Assembly (NCBI GenBank): GCA_023105745.1
Contig: JALGQZ010000002.1
Location: 42,267,997 to 42,331,996, forward strand
Direction: 5' to 3'
Length of the DNA stretch: 64,000 nt
From: Austropuccinia psidii
Lineage: Eukaryota; Basidiomycota; Pucciniomycetes; Pucciniales; Sphaerophragmiaceae
Shown: in pieces, positions 23,116-36,559 of the stretch
Layout: each line of letters begins with the position of its first letter
How positions within the stretch are numbered: the stretch's first letter is position 1
Notes under the pieces: generated by a model
Told to the model about the DNA's origin: nothing
What the model saw: the letters and a program-made list of their open reading frames with translations, nothing else
Databases searched by the model: none
Position numbers and translations under genes: made by a program

Positions 23116-24530
23116 TGTCAGGCTGAGTCTATGACAAAGAAGTAATAATGGTATTTACAATGATACCTATGACTATGAAACCAATAATTATAACAAAAAT
23201 GGTGTTAAATAAAAATATAAAGGGCTTTAATATTGTAAAATAGTGGTGGTGAGTGCTTCTCAAAGCCCTAGGTGCAGTCTTACCAGTTAGATTACTATAA
23301 TAAGAGCTACAATACTTAAGATTTGAAGTATAACTGATTCTTTTCCAAGAGTATAACTGTTTTTGACACTTGGACTATGTAGGAATTCAAGATCAGGATG
23401 AGGATTCCTTTTCTGGTAGAGAAAATGCCTTCTTTTATCCTGAAATGGGGTGGAAAGCTCTGCTAGACCATCCATGTAGAGGAAGTGAAGATTTTTTTCA
23501 CTTCAGAGTACTGCATTGTGGCTTTCACAAGGCCTTTATACTCTGTAGTGGGCTCAGATGTGGCTTTGAAACCACATCTTGGCAATTTTCCCCAATACAG
23601 GGTGAAAAATTTCATCTGGGGAGCATACAGCCCTCTTCTCACATGTATGACATGTAGAAATATGTAAAGAACTGGTATGAGACCCCAGTATTGAGTGAAC
23701 TATGAGGTATTGAAGTATAAAAAACCTTTTTTGGCTATTTGACGCCTCATAATCATAGTTATTGGATAGTATCCCACAGTAAAGGTGTATTGGTCAAACT
23801 GTGGGATTTCAACCTTAAAACTGCCATAACTTTGCCAGTTTTTAAGATATTGACCTCAAAGTTGATTCATTGTGTAGCCCTGAAAGAGATATTCACAATG
23901 GTACCTCATTTTCTATGGGTGACATCAAATATTGCAAAGTGATGCCATGTTCAATTTTTGTTACCCAGATATATGATTTTCTCCAAATCTGCATGGGACT
24001 TGTTTTCCCCATAGCTGTTGTTCTAGATGGGGTATGGGGAAAAGGATGACACCATGAGATAGCCCTGATTGTGATATTTCAAAAATGACCCCACTTTAGG
24101 TATCTCACACTAAAACTCTGGAAATTAGATAAGAGGTGAATATTTTATTCACCCTTATTTGACATTATTTTGGCCATGACTTTTGTAGTTTTGGTGCTAG
24201 CTCAGTTTGGCTAGTACTATTGGATAGCGCTGACTTAGAGCTTCAATTTGAATACATTTTCTGGCAATAAACCTCTTCCTCTGGATTTCAGATGAGAGGT
24301 GAAAATTGAAGTTTATGGTCAGCAACTTCTTTGAGCAGGACTAACTTTGTTATTCCATGTCCTATGATGATGTAACTTGTATATTTGGAAATAGGTGAGT
24401 TTCCTCTTTCTTTTGATACCTTTTGAGCTTTTTTGCCTCAGATCCATGTTTTGGTAGTATTTTTCTCTACCATTTGTTTATGGTATTTGGCTGTCATGCT
24501 TGTGCTCTGGCTTTGAGTCACAGGCTGATA
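23116..24530 (-). repeat. Solo LTR, family 2
   Basis: 1415 bp from TGTCAGGCTGAG to CTGATA, flanked on both sides by CCACC (23111-23115 and 24531-24535). It is clearly related to the LTRs of element D across its length, including the conserved inverted repeat at 23556-23579. The last bases have drifted from CTGACA. It is the product of LTR-LTR recombination that deleted an internal region. Confidence 0.9.
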
Positions 24531-25238
24531 CCACCATACATACCTCACCCACCAAAAAAAAATCCCCAAAGTAACATTTCTCTTTCCACTGCCACAATTT
24601 CCCTGTAGGTTACTGCATTAGAATTAAACTGAGTAACATACAATTACTTTTTGCTGTCACACCAGCCAACTTGGCTGCAATCCTCCAATATTCCACTGTA
24701 CAAGAAGCTGCTATATCCCATGAAGTTTTTCCTATGTTACTGTGAATGCCGGTACACCAATCCTTGCTTAATATGCAGAATAGCAAGCAGTAATATGGGA
24801 ACACCCACAGTCTTACCACCTTGCCTGCATATGTGCCCCAAATTAGATATTGAAATTATAAATACAAGTGGCCCATGATCCAAACCACCATCCATGTAAC
24901 CACAGGCCATCTCTATCTTGGCCCATTTCTGCCTGTCATATAATCTCCTCCACCTCTGCTTTTTGCTCTTCATTCCCTTTAGCTAAATCATCCTGATCAT
25001 ATTATTTCCCGCTTTGCCCAAATAATTCATAATAGCCATAATTTCAACCCCTTCATAACCACTTTGCATTGAGATGGTTAATCTTTGTATTAGAATTAAT
25101 AGTGATATATCCTTACATACTGAGAATTCCCACTTAGATTCTTGGATTATCCTATGGCACAATTAACACATTATATTTGTATATCTCCCCAATTGCCAGC
25201 ATACTATTGGCCCTCTCCCTGAAACTCTTTCTAAAATT
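24531..25238. other. AC-rich region with broken minus-strand coding traces
   Basis: Between the solo LTR and the helicase remnant. On the minus strand, overlapping frames at 24973-24610 have protein-like composition (for example SKDWCTGIHSNIGKTSWDIA) but are shifted relative to each other, as in a decayed gene. I do not recognise the family. Confidence 0.3.
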
Positions 25239-27340
25239 TTGATACCATTCCTGGGGGAAACACAAACGTTCATTCACTGTGGTACTGGTGGGGCATGGAT
25301 TGAAAATTTCAAATCCAATCCTACTAAAACATTATTTGTTGAGGGATTATTGATCACTGATCAGCATGATAGTTCCCCATACCAAAGACCTCATCTAGCA
25401 TTGATGTTCTCCCCATGGTATACAAAAATTCTATTTATAATTGAAAGTTTCAGAAAACAAGACTTCAAGCTTAAAATGGCTAAAGAATATTACTGTAATT
25501 CTCATAGTCAATGTCAGCTCTTTACTCCCACACCTCCCTCTTCAAAATTGACTCCAGCCTCCTATCCAGCTGTCTTTGCTTTGTCATCCAAGCAAAAACT
25601 GATACAATTACCCAGTTGTTCAGACCTTCCCATTATTACCCTCCCTCATCAAAAAACAGGAATAGCTTTCCTCTGGTATTGAGAAATCTCCAATGGACAA
25701 TCTATCCATATCCTTTGGCTAGATCAACCCCTGGATCCACATTTCATGCCAGCCAAATCATTACAAAAAAGGTGGTCAGCTCATTTGAATCCCTTTCAGA
25801 AAATACCCCTCTTGGAGGACTGCTTGCCAATAATATGGGATTAGGTAAAACCATTCAGGCCATTGCAATAATTGGAACCTCCAAGGAGCACCTAATTCCA
25901 AAACTCCAACCCTCCATGCCCACCATACTTAATCACCAACAGCAAATCATAAATCTGAAAGAATGCTCAGGCTGGAGGACTGCAAACCAACATTCACCAA
26001 GGCCACACTTGTCACTCATTAGACAAGGTCAAATTTTACAATTTTATGTTGTAATAACTTCTTACAATACTATCACCCAATGATTTAAACAAAAAAATAC
26101 CTCTACATCATGCATTGTTAAAATCAATTGGCATTGGATAATTTTGGATGAAGCACAGTGAGTCTCTGATCTTTTAATGAATCAGATTAGCTATTATATC
26201 CAATACCCCTTACCTCATCTTATAGCTATATTCTCCCATAATAACCAACCACTCACCATGCCATTAATATCCTCCAATAATCCTGTCAAATATGCTTAAT
26301 GGGAAAACCCATTCACAACACCATTTATGACCTTTTGGGCATAATATCATTCATCATGAAACCCCAGAGCTCATATCAAGATAATTTCTCACCTTTCATT
26401 CTGAATAGTCTTTATAAAGGTAGCAATGATATTTTGAATTTGTAATTGCACCACACCAAAAACACACATCTCAAATCCCTCCCCACCATTAGCTATCACT
26501 ATGAACTGCTCCCACTCAACCCACCAATGCAGCAAGAATATTCTTCATTATATAAAGAATTTCTATCATCAAAAACAATAGGCCCGGGGAGTTTCTCAAA
26601 AGTATTAATAAGCTTCATATATGTTCTAACCATCATATAATACTTAACAAAATGGAATGTCCAGATCTGGAAGACCATGAGCTCCAGAGCACTCAGCATA
26701 ACTCAACAATCACCTGAACTATTTTGGATGTTGAAACATGCATGATGAGTAGTAAAATTTCACACCTCTTCAAAATCTTACTGAAGAACAAACAATCAAA
26801 CTGTGGTCCATTTAAATCAGTTGCTTACTCACAATGGACCAAAACTCTTGATTTGTGACTAAATTATAATATGCATCCATTAAGAGTTCAATCCATCTGA
26901 CAGCCATCCTTTGGTAGAATCGGTATTGTACTTTCCCATAATTCTATCCTTTCAGCATGAATTGATGGAACAATTAAGGCAAGAGGCCAGGAGAAGGCCC
27001 TGGACGAATGCTTCAATAATCCTGAATATGAAGTACTCATTGCATTCATTGCCGCAGTTGGAATAGACCTCAACATAACCTGCACTAATATTGTCTATTT
27101 AATGGTGAGGGGACCCCCAAAATTCCACCTGAATTTCCGAGCAATGACATACACCTTTTCAGGAGCCCAATTTGAGCCCAGCCATTGAGGCTCAGGCTGT
27201 TGATTGTCTCCATTGTATTGGACAAAAATGAACTTTGAAGTTCTTTCACTAGATCACTCCTCATTCAGTTGAGGTAAACATATGGAAGATACCTTTCAAG
27301 CTCATATGTGTCCCCAATCGTATTACTATTCTGGAATATT
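25239..27340 (+). pseudogene. SNF2-family helicase pseudogene (Rad5/Rad16/HLTF-like)
   Basis: Helicase motifs occur in the right order but in different frames. Upstream is the HQKTGIAFLW block; motif I reads NNMGLGKTIQAIAII near 25830-25880 (the family has D-MGLGKT); then YVVITSYNTI near 26045 and motif II IILDEAQ near 26140. The C-terminal helicase half shows SVAYSQWTKTLDL near 26815-26860, IDGTIKARGQEKALDECF near 26960-27020 and AAVGIDLNITC near 27055-27085. An intron (27105-27162, GTGAGG...TTTTCAG) can still be removed to join YLM to a motif VI trace, IEAQAVDCLHCIGQK. Several in-frame stops and frameshifts make it non-functional. SNF2 remodellers act on chromatin in the nucleus; which subfamily is uncertain. 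Confidence 0.82.
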
Positions 27341-28446
27341 TCTATATGGAAATCCCATATTCCAATCACCAATAGGTCCAAGAAAAGAAATGCTCATTAA
27401 CTGCATGAGCCTTGCTGATATTATCTAATTTGTGTTTGACAAAGTTTAAAACTCCTTTTCACCCCATCACAGGTCCCCAATTATGAACACCATGAGCTGG
27501 ATTGAGGTTCCTTTTCTGTCTCATCTTGGATTGATCAAGCATACTCTGGCAGAGGGTCATTTGAGGGTGGGTGAACTCACTATTTGACTGATTTCCCTCC
27601 TCATGCACCATAAAATTGTCCCTCCTTGGTTCATCATTTGTTTCACTTTGAGTCAGAGACATTTTCTCATCCTCATGATGAACAATTTTTTCTCTTGATG
27701 AGCTTGCATGACCCGTTCTTGGTTAGGAGGAATATGGATGATGATGTCCAGTGACTTTTTCTTTATGGACCTGAGGCAAAGATGCATAAAGCTCATCACC
27801 TGCCATTAAAATCATCAGTTAACAAATCCAAAAGTTCATAAAGACTGAAAATACTCACAATCTTCAATTGGCTCCTGAGATTGGAGTGTCTTACCTTTAG
27901 GTGTCATATCTGACCAATAAAACAAACATATCAGATTGTGAAAAAAGGTTATACTCCAAAATTAAAATTACTTCTTTTGATGAAGCATCAATCCAGGATT
28001 CCTCTCTGAAAAACAGGTCCAAGTAACATTTTCAAATGGTCTTTTTGGTCTCCCACCATCAACCTTTTTTCATGGCATCAATGAGCCTGAGATCCTGATG
28101 GAAAATAGAGCTATGGCTCTTTACTTTGCCCAAAGGGGACTGCTGGGCCCCCCAGGATTTTGACCAGAATTAAGGTGGAAGTCACGTGGGAATGTGGGTT
28201 GTGGATTAGCCTTGGCTGGAATTTCTGGTGTGCTTCCTGGTCCCTCAGACACATGCATATGTGTATTAGTGGGATCTGGGTAATTGGAGTGATGGAAATA
28301 TTTGGTATTGACCAAGTGCTTGAATTTTGAGGTGTTGCCTTTCCCACATCAATGTTGAGACCTGATAAATTCATTTAGGATGCAATAGGGGTTGTGAGTG
28401 GAATGTTGGAACTCATTGGTGACTGCTTTTGCACATATTATATGCT
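27341..28446. other. Unassigned region, possible minus-strand exon traces
   Basis: Two minus-strand frames (27662-27459 and 28374-28111) have mildly protein-like composition, and a donor-like GTGAGT lies between them on that strand near 27855. No domain was recognised and no continuous gene could be built. Confidence 0.25.
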
Positions 28447-30420
28447 TGTAAGGTTTGACTATGAAACAATAAGTAAAAATTACTAATATTTTACTTATTG
28501 TACTATGAATGTCCTTATAAATTAAATAAATGAGATAAAAATAATTATAATAATAAAGATTATTATAATTATGGCGTAAAAATAATTATATTATTAATAA
28601 AATATGATAATATAATTTATATTATGAAATATAATATAATAAAATAAATATATTGATATATTTAATAGCTCTTTTATTATTGTTACAAACAGATAATAAA
28701 GGCATAAAAAAATGTTTTTTATTAATAAAAAATAATTAATAACAATAATATTACCAATATTAAAGTTATAAACTAATATAAATACTATTTATATTAATTA
28801 AAGAATTATTAAAAGAATAATAAAGAGAAAATTATTATAATAAGAGAAAATAACCTACTTTTAATACTTAATATAATAATTTTGAGATATTTTACACCAA
28901 ATAATGTAAATACAACTTATACAAATTGTATTTGCAATAAAGAAAAATAGAGAAATTACAAATATTCTGGATTTTTACGTGGAAATGAGGTTTTAGAGAA
29001 ATCTTTAACAAAAACAATTGAATAAATGGTTTAATCACGTAAAAATTTATGATTTTAATAAGATGATCTTTGGTCTTTGATAATATAAAAGTTTTATATA
29101 TAAAGAATAAAGATGTTACCTTTTAATTGTATTGATTTAATGTTTTTGATGCGTCTGAGGGGAAAACAGAGTAAAAAGAGCTCTATTTATAGTAAATACC
29201 TCCCTCCTAGAGTCCAACAGGCTTCTAGTAGACGTGTACTGATCATATCCACTGGAATTAATCAATATTTCAAGGTTTGGTGATGATTACATCATGATCA
29301 AACCATATTACATCATTATTACACCATTATTTAGAGTTATCACTATAACTCTAAGTTTGATGACGTCAAAGGCTTGGCAGGACCCCAAAATTTGTGGATT
29401 TTATTAGTTTTAATCATCAACCAATAGTATTAACCAATTTTATCACTCATATGACTGTTAAACTTAATTTAAGGTTACAGTGAGTGATCATGAATGATCA
29501 AATTAAGCTCAAACTTTGATCCTTAATACCTTTTAATATTTACACACTACAGAAATTCAGAGAGTGAACTCTAATAGCTTGGCATAACCTTATTATGCTG
29601 TAAAGAGAATTTCATTACATCATCAAAACTCTATTTTTGATGATTTTTCTTGTAACTCATCTTTTCTGTCGAAATTTAATACTTTAAGCTTCAAGCTATG
29701 ATTTCAAGGGGTTATACCTTTAATATTATAATAAAAAATACATCATTCTTCACGAATGAACTAGTAGAATCCAATTGTCTTCTTTTTTTTAAGTTTGGAC
29801 CACTTTCACAACAAAGTGGTCAACAGCTCTGTTGATTTTAATCAATAATTCCTTAGGGGTTTTAACCTTGTTTATAACTTGTGAAATAAACTTCATTTCT
29901 ATATTCCTACAGTAATTACGTGAGGACTTTATTTTTGGTTAATCACTCTATCATGCATAATTCAAGAGATATTAGCTAAAATCCTTGAATATATGCATTG
30001 ACCAAAAAAGTGCATATATTCAGGTTAATTCCTTAAGTATTGATTTTGAAGCTTAGCTTATTAATTGTTTTATATGTGTATTTTCATGGAGAACCCAATG
30101 GTACCATTTATTTCACATGTTTGTTCATTTGCTTTTGAAATAAATAAGGATTTGTGTTTTTTATAAGGTATTATTGCTTATAACTTATTAAATATTGACT
30201 TTACAGATATGCCATAAAAATGTTATATGTGTATTTTACCATGGGGAATCCAATGGTATAATTTATTTCACATGTTTATTCATTTGTTTTTAAGTTAAAC
30301 CAAGTTTTGTACCAATTTATGGTATTTTTATAGTTTTAAGGTACTTATTTTCAATGTATAATTATATTAAATATTTCTTGTGACCTTTTTGGGTATGTGG
30401 TCATATCTCAAAGGTTCACA
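28447..30420 (-). repeat. 3' LTR of element C
   Basis: From TGTAAGG to TTCACA; aligns throughout with 37073-39043. The sense TATA-like TATAAATAG lies near 29185-29193. Confidence 0.92.
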
Positions 30421-30438
30421 TTCCCTACCACCAAAAAG
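30421..30438 (-). other. Polypurine tract of element C
   Basis: The minus strand reads TTTTTGGTGGTAGGGAA immediately before the LTR terminus TGTGAA. It is less pure than in A, B and D. Confidence 0.55.
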
Positions 30439-30559
30439 GATTGTACCACAATCTGATATGTGTAATTAGGGTATCATCCACTGTCCTACCTCTTCAATAG
30501 ACTTTGTTAGTCTTGAAGCTCAATAATGCTTAACTTTTCTATTTTTCAGGCTTTCTTTC

Positions 30560-33500
30560 ATGTCTGAACCTTCTTAGTAGTTTTTCAGCATTTGTTATAT
30601 CTTTCTCAAGAAGCCATTCATCTTCTTAAGTTGAATTTCTATACCTTACAAGGTATTCTCTTTCTTTTTTGTTTCTTGTCCTTCTTTCTTTAAGGACTTT
30701 TACTATTTTCTTTTCCTCTCCTTCTTCCAAGGGGGGAATTTCAAGTGGGGGTTTATTTCTTAGTGGAAATAACTCCTTGTCACTTGAGGTGTAAGGTTTT
30801 ATTAGACTTACAGGGAAAGTTGGGTGTTTTTTCATTAGTTCACCTGTGAGTTCCAATTGCACAGCATTGGGTGCATGAAGTGCTTTTATCATAAATGGTC
30901 CTTCAAAGGAATCTTTTAATTTCTTTGGGCCTTTTATGTTATTGAAATTAAGAGTTGATACTAGGACCAAGTCTCCTATCTTGAAATCAGGTGGCTTATG
31001 ACTTTTATCCCATCTTTCTTTTGCATATTTGAAAGAATCTTGCATACATCTGTTTGCATGGTGTCTTGCCTTGTCAAGCATTATCTTAAAACTGTTTGCT
31101 GTTGGATGTATATCCACTAAGTCCCTTTTGAGGGTATCATAAGGAAGTCTTGGATTCCAACCTTTTTCTAGCATTGCTGGTGTTTTGCCAGTAGAAGAAT
31201 TAATTGATGTTTTCTATGCTAGTTCAAGAGCTGATATTAATGTACACCAATCATGGGTAAAACCATCAGAATATTTGAATTCTAGCCCATAAGCACAGAA
31301 TCTTCTGATCATGTCCTCTAAGGTCTGTATCATTCTTTCTGCTAAACCATCAGTTTGAGGATGGTAGGCTGTTGAGAATGATAACTTTGTCCTAAACAAG
31401 TTATGGAGATTTGTCCATAATGCTGAAGTGAACTTTGGGTCTCTATCACTTATAATATTCTGGAATAAGCCTGTATGGCTAATAACTTTATTCCATATCA
31501 TTATGGCTGTGTCCATAGCTGCTTCATCTTTATGACATGGTAGGAACATGGGAGTTTTGCTATACCTGTCAACCAATACTAGGCATGCATTATAGCTTCT
31601 GTCTCCTCCTGGAGGTAATGCTGTTACCCAATCCATATGAGCTATTTCCCAAGGGGATTTTGGTTCTTGGATTTGGATAACCATTCCAAATTTCTTTCCT
31701 GTGGCTCTGTTGGCTTTTTGACATCTGTCACAGATTTGGCAGTATTCTGAGACATCTTTCTTCCAATTTGGCCACCAAGAGCAGGTTTTCACCCTCTCTA
31801 GTGTTCTGTCTTCTGAAAGTTGTCCAGCTGCAACACTATCATGACACTCATGTAAAATAGTGTTTATCAGGGTTCTATCTGTTAAGGCCATAACTCATGT
31901 GTGTTTTGTTCTATGGTAAAGGATTCCATCAAGGAGGTGGAATCTTCCTTCATCATATGCCTTTTTCCATATTTCATCTAGTTTTGATGAAAGTGATGGG
32001 TCTTTGCAGTCTTTCATTAGAAGTTGGCTTAAGATGTGGCAATTTTTGTCTATCTTATAGCTTTCTTTAACTTGGTCAAAGAATTCTGTGCCAATATCTG
32101 TAACACATATTCCTTCTATATGGTGTTCTTCTTGTGGTACCCATGCTGGATTGTCAGGGGTACTTGCTAGAGCCCATCTGCTAAGACCATCTGCATTTTT
32201 ATGAAGATTTCCTGATTTATGAACAATAGTCATATTTCCTCTATATTCTTGGATAGCAATTTGCCATCTCAGCATATGTCTATTTGGAGTTTTCATATTT
32301 AATAGAGATTTTACAGCATTACAGTCTGTAATCACATCAAATACTGTTCCATCTAGATAGTAATGTAATTTTTCTAAAGCCCACCCTAAGCAGAGGCATT
32401 CCATTTGGCTTGCTCCATATCTTGCTTCTGTTGGCTTTATCTGTCTTGAAATAAAACAAATTGGTCCTTCCACTGGTTTATCATTGATAATTTGTGTCTG
32501 GTGTAGTGCAGCACCCAGTCCTTCTCCACAAGCATAAATGTAAAGTTTGAAGGGTAGTTTCCAATCTGGCATTAGAAGAAATGGGGCATTTGTTAAGGAA
32601 TTTTTCAATTCTGCATATGCCTTGACTCTTTCTTCTGTCATTTCATAGACTGTTTGTTGGTCACATAGCTTATACAAGGATTTAGCAATTTTTGCAAACT
32701 CTTTTATATGCTGTCTATAGTAACCAGCAAATCCTAGAAATGATTTCATTTCTTTTTTGGTTTGAGGCATTGGCTTAAGTAGTACTGCTGCTACTTTATT
32801 CTTGTCTATCCTAGACTAAGTCCAGATACCACATGTCCTAGTGCTTTTAATTCACTGTATGCAAAATGACACTTTTTCAAGGAAATTCTCATATTCACTT
32901 GGACTATTTTTTGTAGTACCCTTTCTAGTCTTGTAAGGTGATTTTCCCAAGTTTCTGAGCAAACTATGATATCATCAATATAGATAATTAACCATCCTTC
33001 TGATAATTCTTCAGGAAATATGGTATTCATCATTCTTTGATAATGGGAAGGTGCATTTTTTATGCCAAATGGCATTCTTAAGTATTCAAAAATTCCACAG
33101 TGGACTATTATCCTCAGTAGTTTTTTGGCATTGTCTGTCAAGACATTTTGATGAAAACCCTTTAAGGCATCCATGGCTGTGATAAACTTAGCCTGTGACA
33201 ATTGTGTCAATGTCTCATGGATCCTGGGTATTGGATACCTGTCTGGAATGGTATAGGTGTTCAGGGCTCTGAAGTCTCCTACCATCCTTGATTTTCCATT
33301 ATGCCAAGTTATAATGACAGGTGTAGTAGCTTCTACCTGTTCATTATGTCCAACCTTTCTTAATACTCCAAGGTCCATTAATTCTTTAATGTGTACCTCT
33401 AAGGCTTCTCTAGCCTTTGGACTAGCTGGGTAAGCAGGTCTCCTTAGTAAAGGTGGGAAAGTTTTTTCCACATTAAGAATTATATCCACTTCATGTCCAA

Positions 33501-33830
33501 TTATGGCACCTAGTGGCTCTTTGTCAGTTGCAAAGGCATTTTTGTACTTAAATAAGAGGTCAATCATTTTTTCTTTCATTTTTTCTGTCAATTCTTGATT
33601 AAATTCTGCCTCTTTAAGTTGTTCAGATATAAAAAGTTCCTTTTCTGGAATCTTTTCTTCATTCTTAATAACTGTGATTTGTTTTTTGTTATTTAAGAAG
33701 CCAAAAGTTTGTCTTTTGTTGTCTCCTATGGTAAAATATCTATCCTTTTGGCTAGAGATATCTATACCATAAATTGATAAGTAGTCATTCCCAAGTATGA
33801 AGTGATTACTAGTACAGTTGTTTTACTACA
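30560..33830 (-). pseudogene. Element C pol: RT, RNase H, integrase, chromodomain-like tail (broken)
   Basis: Sense order from 33830: end of protease, RT (FRALNTYTIPDRYPIP; YIDDII near 32975), RNase H, and integrase with the zinc motif (CDRCQKANR) and a complete DDE set ([22 protein letters not shown]). The basic chromodomain-like end contains EREYLVRYRN. The frame is broken near 32771-32805, by TGA near 31892, by TAG near 31211 and by TAA near 30626; beyond the last stop the tail stays readable to about 30560. In RNase H the first catalytic segment reads LYIYACGEG, with tyrosine in place of the aspartate seen in A (LYIDASGDG), so this copy would be dead even without stops. Confidence 0.87.
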
Positions 33831-35788
33831 AACTCTACTTTGATTCTGACACATTGTGAGGGATGAGGAAAAATCAGTGTTAAATCAATTATTCCAAGGG
33901 GCTTCATGCTCTCACTTGCACTACTAAATTTGACACCTTGTATCGGCATAGGCTTTTCTTGCCAGTCTGGGACAATGGTTTTTAAATAACTTTTACCAAC
34001 ACAGGTGCAATATGCTCCTGTATCTAAGTTAACTTTTCCTTCTTGGTTATCAACCATAACAATACTTATACTTGATTTTCCAGCTGTATATCCCATTCCT
34101 CTTGCAGGTTTGGTCCTATACATTTTGGCATCTTGTATGTTTGTCAGGCTTGTGTCAGATGTCCCAACTTGTGGTAAGTTTGAGTTAACATCCAGTAATT
34201 CATAAATTATATCAATATTATTAATTTGTGCATTAATTATATTGATTTCATCACTTTCAGAACTTTCTGACTCTTCTGTCTCTTTTTCAGAGTCAGATTC
34301 CTCTTCTTTGTCATTGTGGTTCTCTGTTTCCACAATTTCATTAATCTTTGCCTTTTTAAGGCAATTATTGGCTAAGTGTCCAATACCTCCACATTTATGG
34401 CATTTTCTTTGCTCATTATTGTTGGATGTATTGGGCTTATAGGATTCTTTTGATTTATCTTTTTTGATAAATGGTTTATTTGGGGTTTTAATGTCCAATT
34501 TCTTGCAAGTCCTGCCAACTTTTGTTCTTGTCACTATGTCTTCTAGTGCATTAATATACTCTTCTGTGAAGCATGGTTCTATACACCTGCTTCTTAGGGC
34601 ATGTTCTAGCTCTCCTCCACATTTCTTGAGTATTTTCATATGCACCATTTTTTGTGACATTTCTGGGTACAATGCATTAAGTCTTTCAACTTGTTCCAAG
34701 AACCAAGTTAAAGGTTTGTCTTTGTCTGGGTCAAACAAAGAAATTTCAAATGCATTTTCTATTTTGTACCTCCAAGCATCATTAGCCCACTTGGTGATTA
34801 TTTCTTGTTTCCACCAAGACCAGGTATTTTTGCCATTTGTTTGCCTTATGCCATAATACCATCTTTTTGCAGATTTCTCAAACAATGAATGTAATCTTGC
34901 AGTGATTAATTCATCTGGTATGGCATAATCTTCTTGTAGCATGTCAATTGTTTTGATAAATGACATGTGGTCATATTCACCTTCTCCTGTGAATATTGGC
35001 CATTCTTTTAATTGAGGTGCTTCCTTCATTAAGACTTGGTTATTGTCTTGATGACTCAAGTCTGTTATGAATGGATTTGTTAATTCCTCTTTTGGTTTAA
35101 CAGGGCTTTTTATGTGAGAAAATGGTGTTGATAACTTTGGCATATTTAAGTTAGCCTCCTTAATTTTATCCATTTTTTCCGTAATAAGCCTTATTTCACT
35201 TTGAATGTCATCTTTCAGATGCATTCTTGCTTCATCACTTTTTTCCACATGGTCCAAAAGTAATTTTTGGTGTGATGAAGTCTTTTCTTCAAATGTTTTT
35301 ACAGAAATACTTAATTTGTTTAATTTTTCTGTAAGGTTGTCAATACTCACATCATAGTTGATTGTCAAAGTTTTTTCTTTGATATCACTTATGTATTTAT
35401 ACAACTCTTGTTGTCCTTGTATTAATTTCTGAGTATTGTCAATTAATACTTTTGGTTTATTATTTTCAATCATAAATTTTATGTTATCAATTTCTTTCTT
35501 ATTTTGTGCAACAAGTTTTGTTCAAGATGATAAGTTGTTATTTATTTCTTGGAAAGATAATAAGCTATTTTTAATGTCTTTAAGAGGTAAAATACTATTT
35601 TTAAGTTCTGTTAAAGTATTTACAACATCAGGAGACAAGGTTATTTCTTTGGGAAATGGGGTTGTCTCATTCTTTGTTCCTCTTTGTCTTTGAATTCCAT
35701 CAAAGTTCTGGCCATGTTGAAGACATTGTCCATGGCATCTTTTTGGATTTTGGGAATCCTGTAGCTTGGGGAATATGGCTTTCTCCAA
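33809..35788 (-). pseudogene. Element C gag and protease (ORF2 5' part), broken
   Basis: The main frame runs from 35473 to 33809: coiled-coil-like N-terminus, Gag core (KRWYYGIRQTNGKNTWSWW), CCHC knuckle (CHKCGGIGHLANNC near 34380-34420), an acidic linker and a protease with an intact DTG (NLDTGAYCTC). A frameshift at 33809-33830 cuts the protease. A stop near 35520 separates the frame from its upstream part (35788-35522), which overlaps ORF1. Confidence 0.83.
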
Positions 35789-36559
35789 TTCTTTTTCTTG
35801 TTCTTCTTCCCTTCTTGGGGAATCGGGTTGACTTGGGGCTTGCTGGTAGAAGCTACTGGGGCTTCTTCCTTGGTTGCCTACTTCTTTTTGGCATGATACT
35901 CCTTGATTTTTTTGATTTGAGGTTTAGATGATAGTGGATTCCATCCATTGGAGTATCTCACTATTTCCTCCTCTTTGAGGAACTTTTCAGGATGTGCCAG
36001 GATTTCATCACTCCTTGGTGTATTTGAGGAAACATTTCCCAATCTTTGTCCTTGTACACTGTGTAGTACTGTTTGTATTGGCTCATGTAAATGTCTATTT
36101 GAGCCCTCTGAATGTGATTTGTACCTATTTGAGTTACTCATACTTAGTTCCAATTCAGGTTCAGATATCATGGGCATTTCTGGGACTTGCCTTTGGGATA
36201 AGGCACTTCCTTGTGTGGATTCTGTTCCACTGGGGATATTGCCCTTCCTTATCCCTTTTGAGGAATCAATTCTACCTCTGAGTCCAGCTCCATCTGATTG
36301 GATGGAGTATTGGGAGCCTCTTCTGGTATTCATATTATAAGAAAAATAAGAAATAAGAGGATTTCAGAACAGAACTTTTCTTATGGCAATTTATAAATGA
36401 GGTACTCACCTTCAGAGTCTTGAATGGTGGGTCCTGGAAAGTCCAATTTCTTGGCTTTCTTTTTCTTGGTAATTATTGGTGTTGGAGAACTTTGACAAGT
36501 TTCTTCCACCAATCTTTCAACAGTGGTTTGGTTGTCCTCTGTTGGGTTGTCTTCAAACA
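35660..36559 (-). pseudogene. Element C ORF1 (spliced, broken)
   Basis: Exon 2 starts at 36559 after TTTTTTAG|TGTTTGAAG, so an upstream exon ending in A would give ATG in frame; the exon itself has no methionine. It ends at GAAG|GTGAGT (intron from about 36400). The phase fits an acceptor at ...AGAAGAG|GC near 36320, the same place as in element A. Exon 3 keeps the NGWNP motif near 35940. A reading-frame jump is needed around 36030. Three GT sites preceded by A occur in the leader and I cannot choose the donor. Confidence 0.5.

Noticed and set aside
26888..27085. A 65-residue minus frame
   Set aside because: It is antisense to the helicase C-terminal block, which carries recognisable SNF2 residues on the plus strand.
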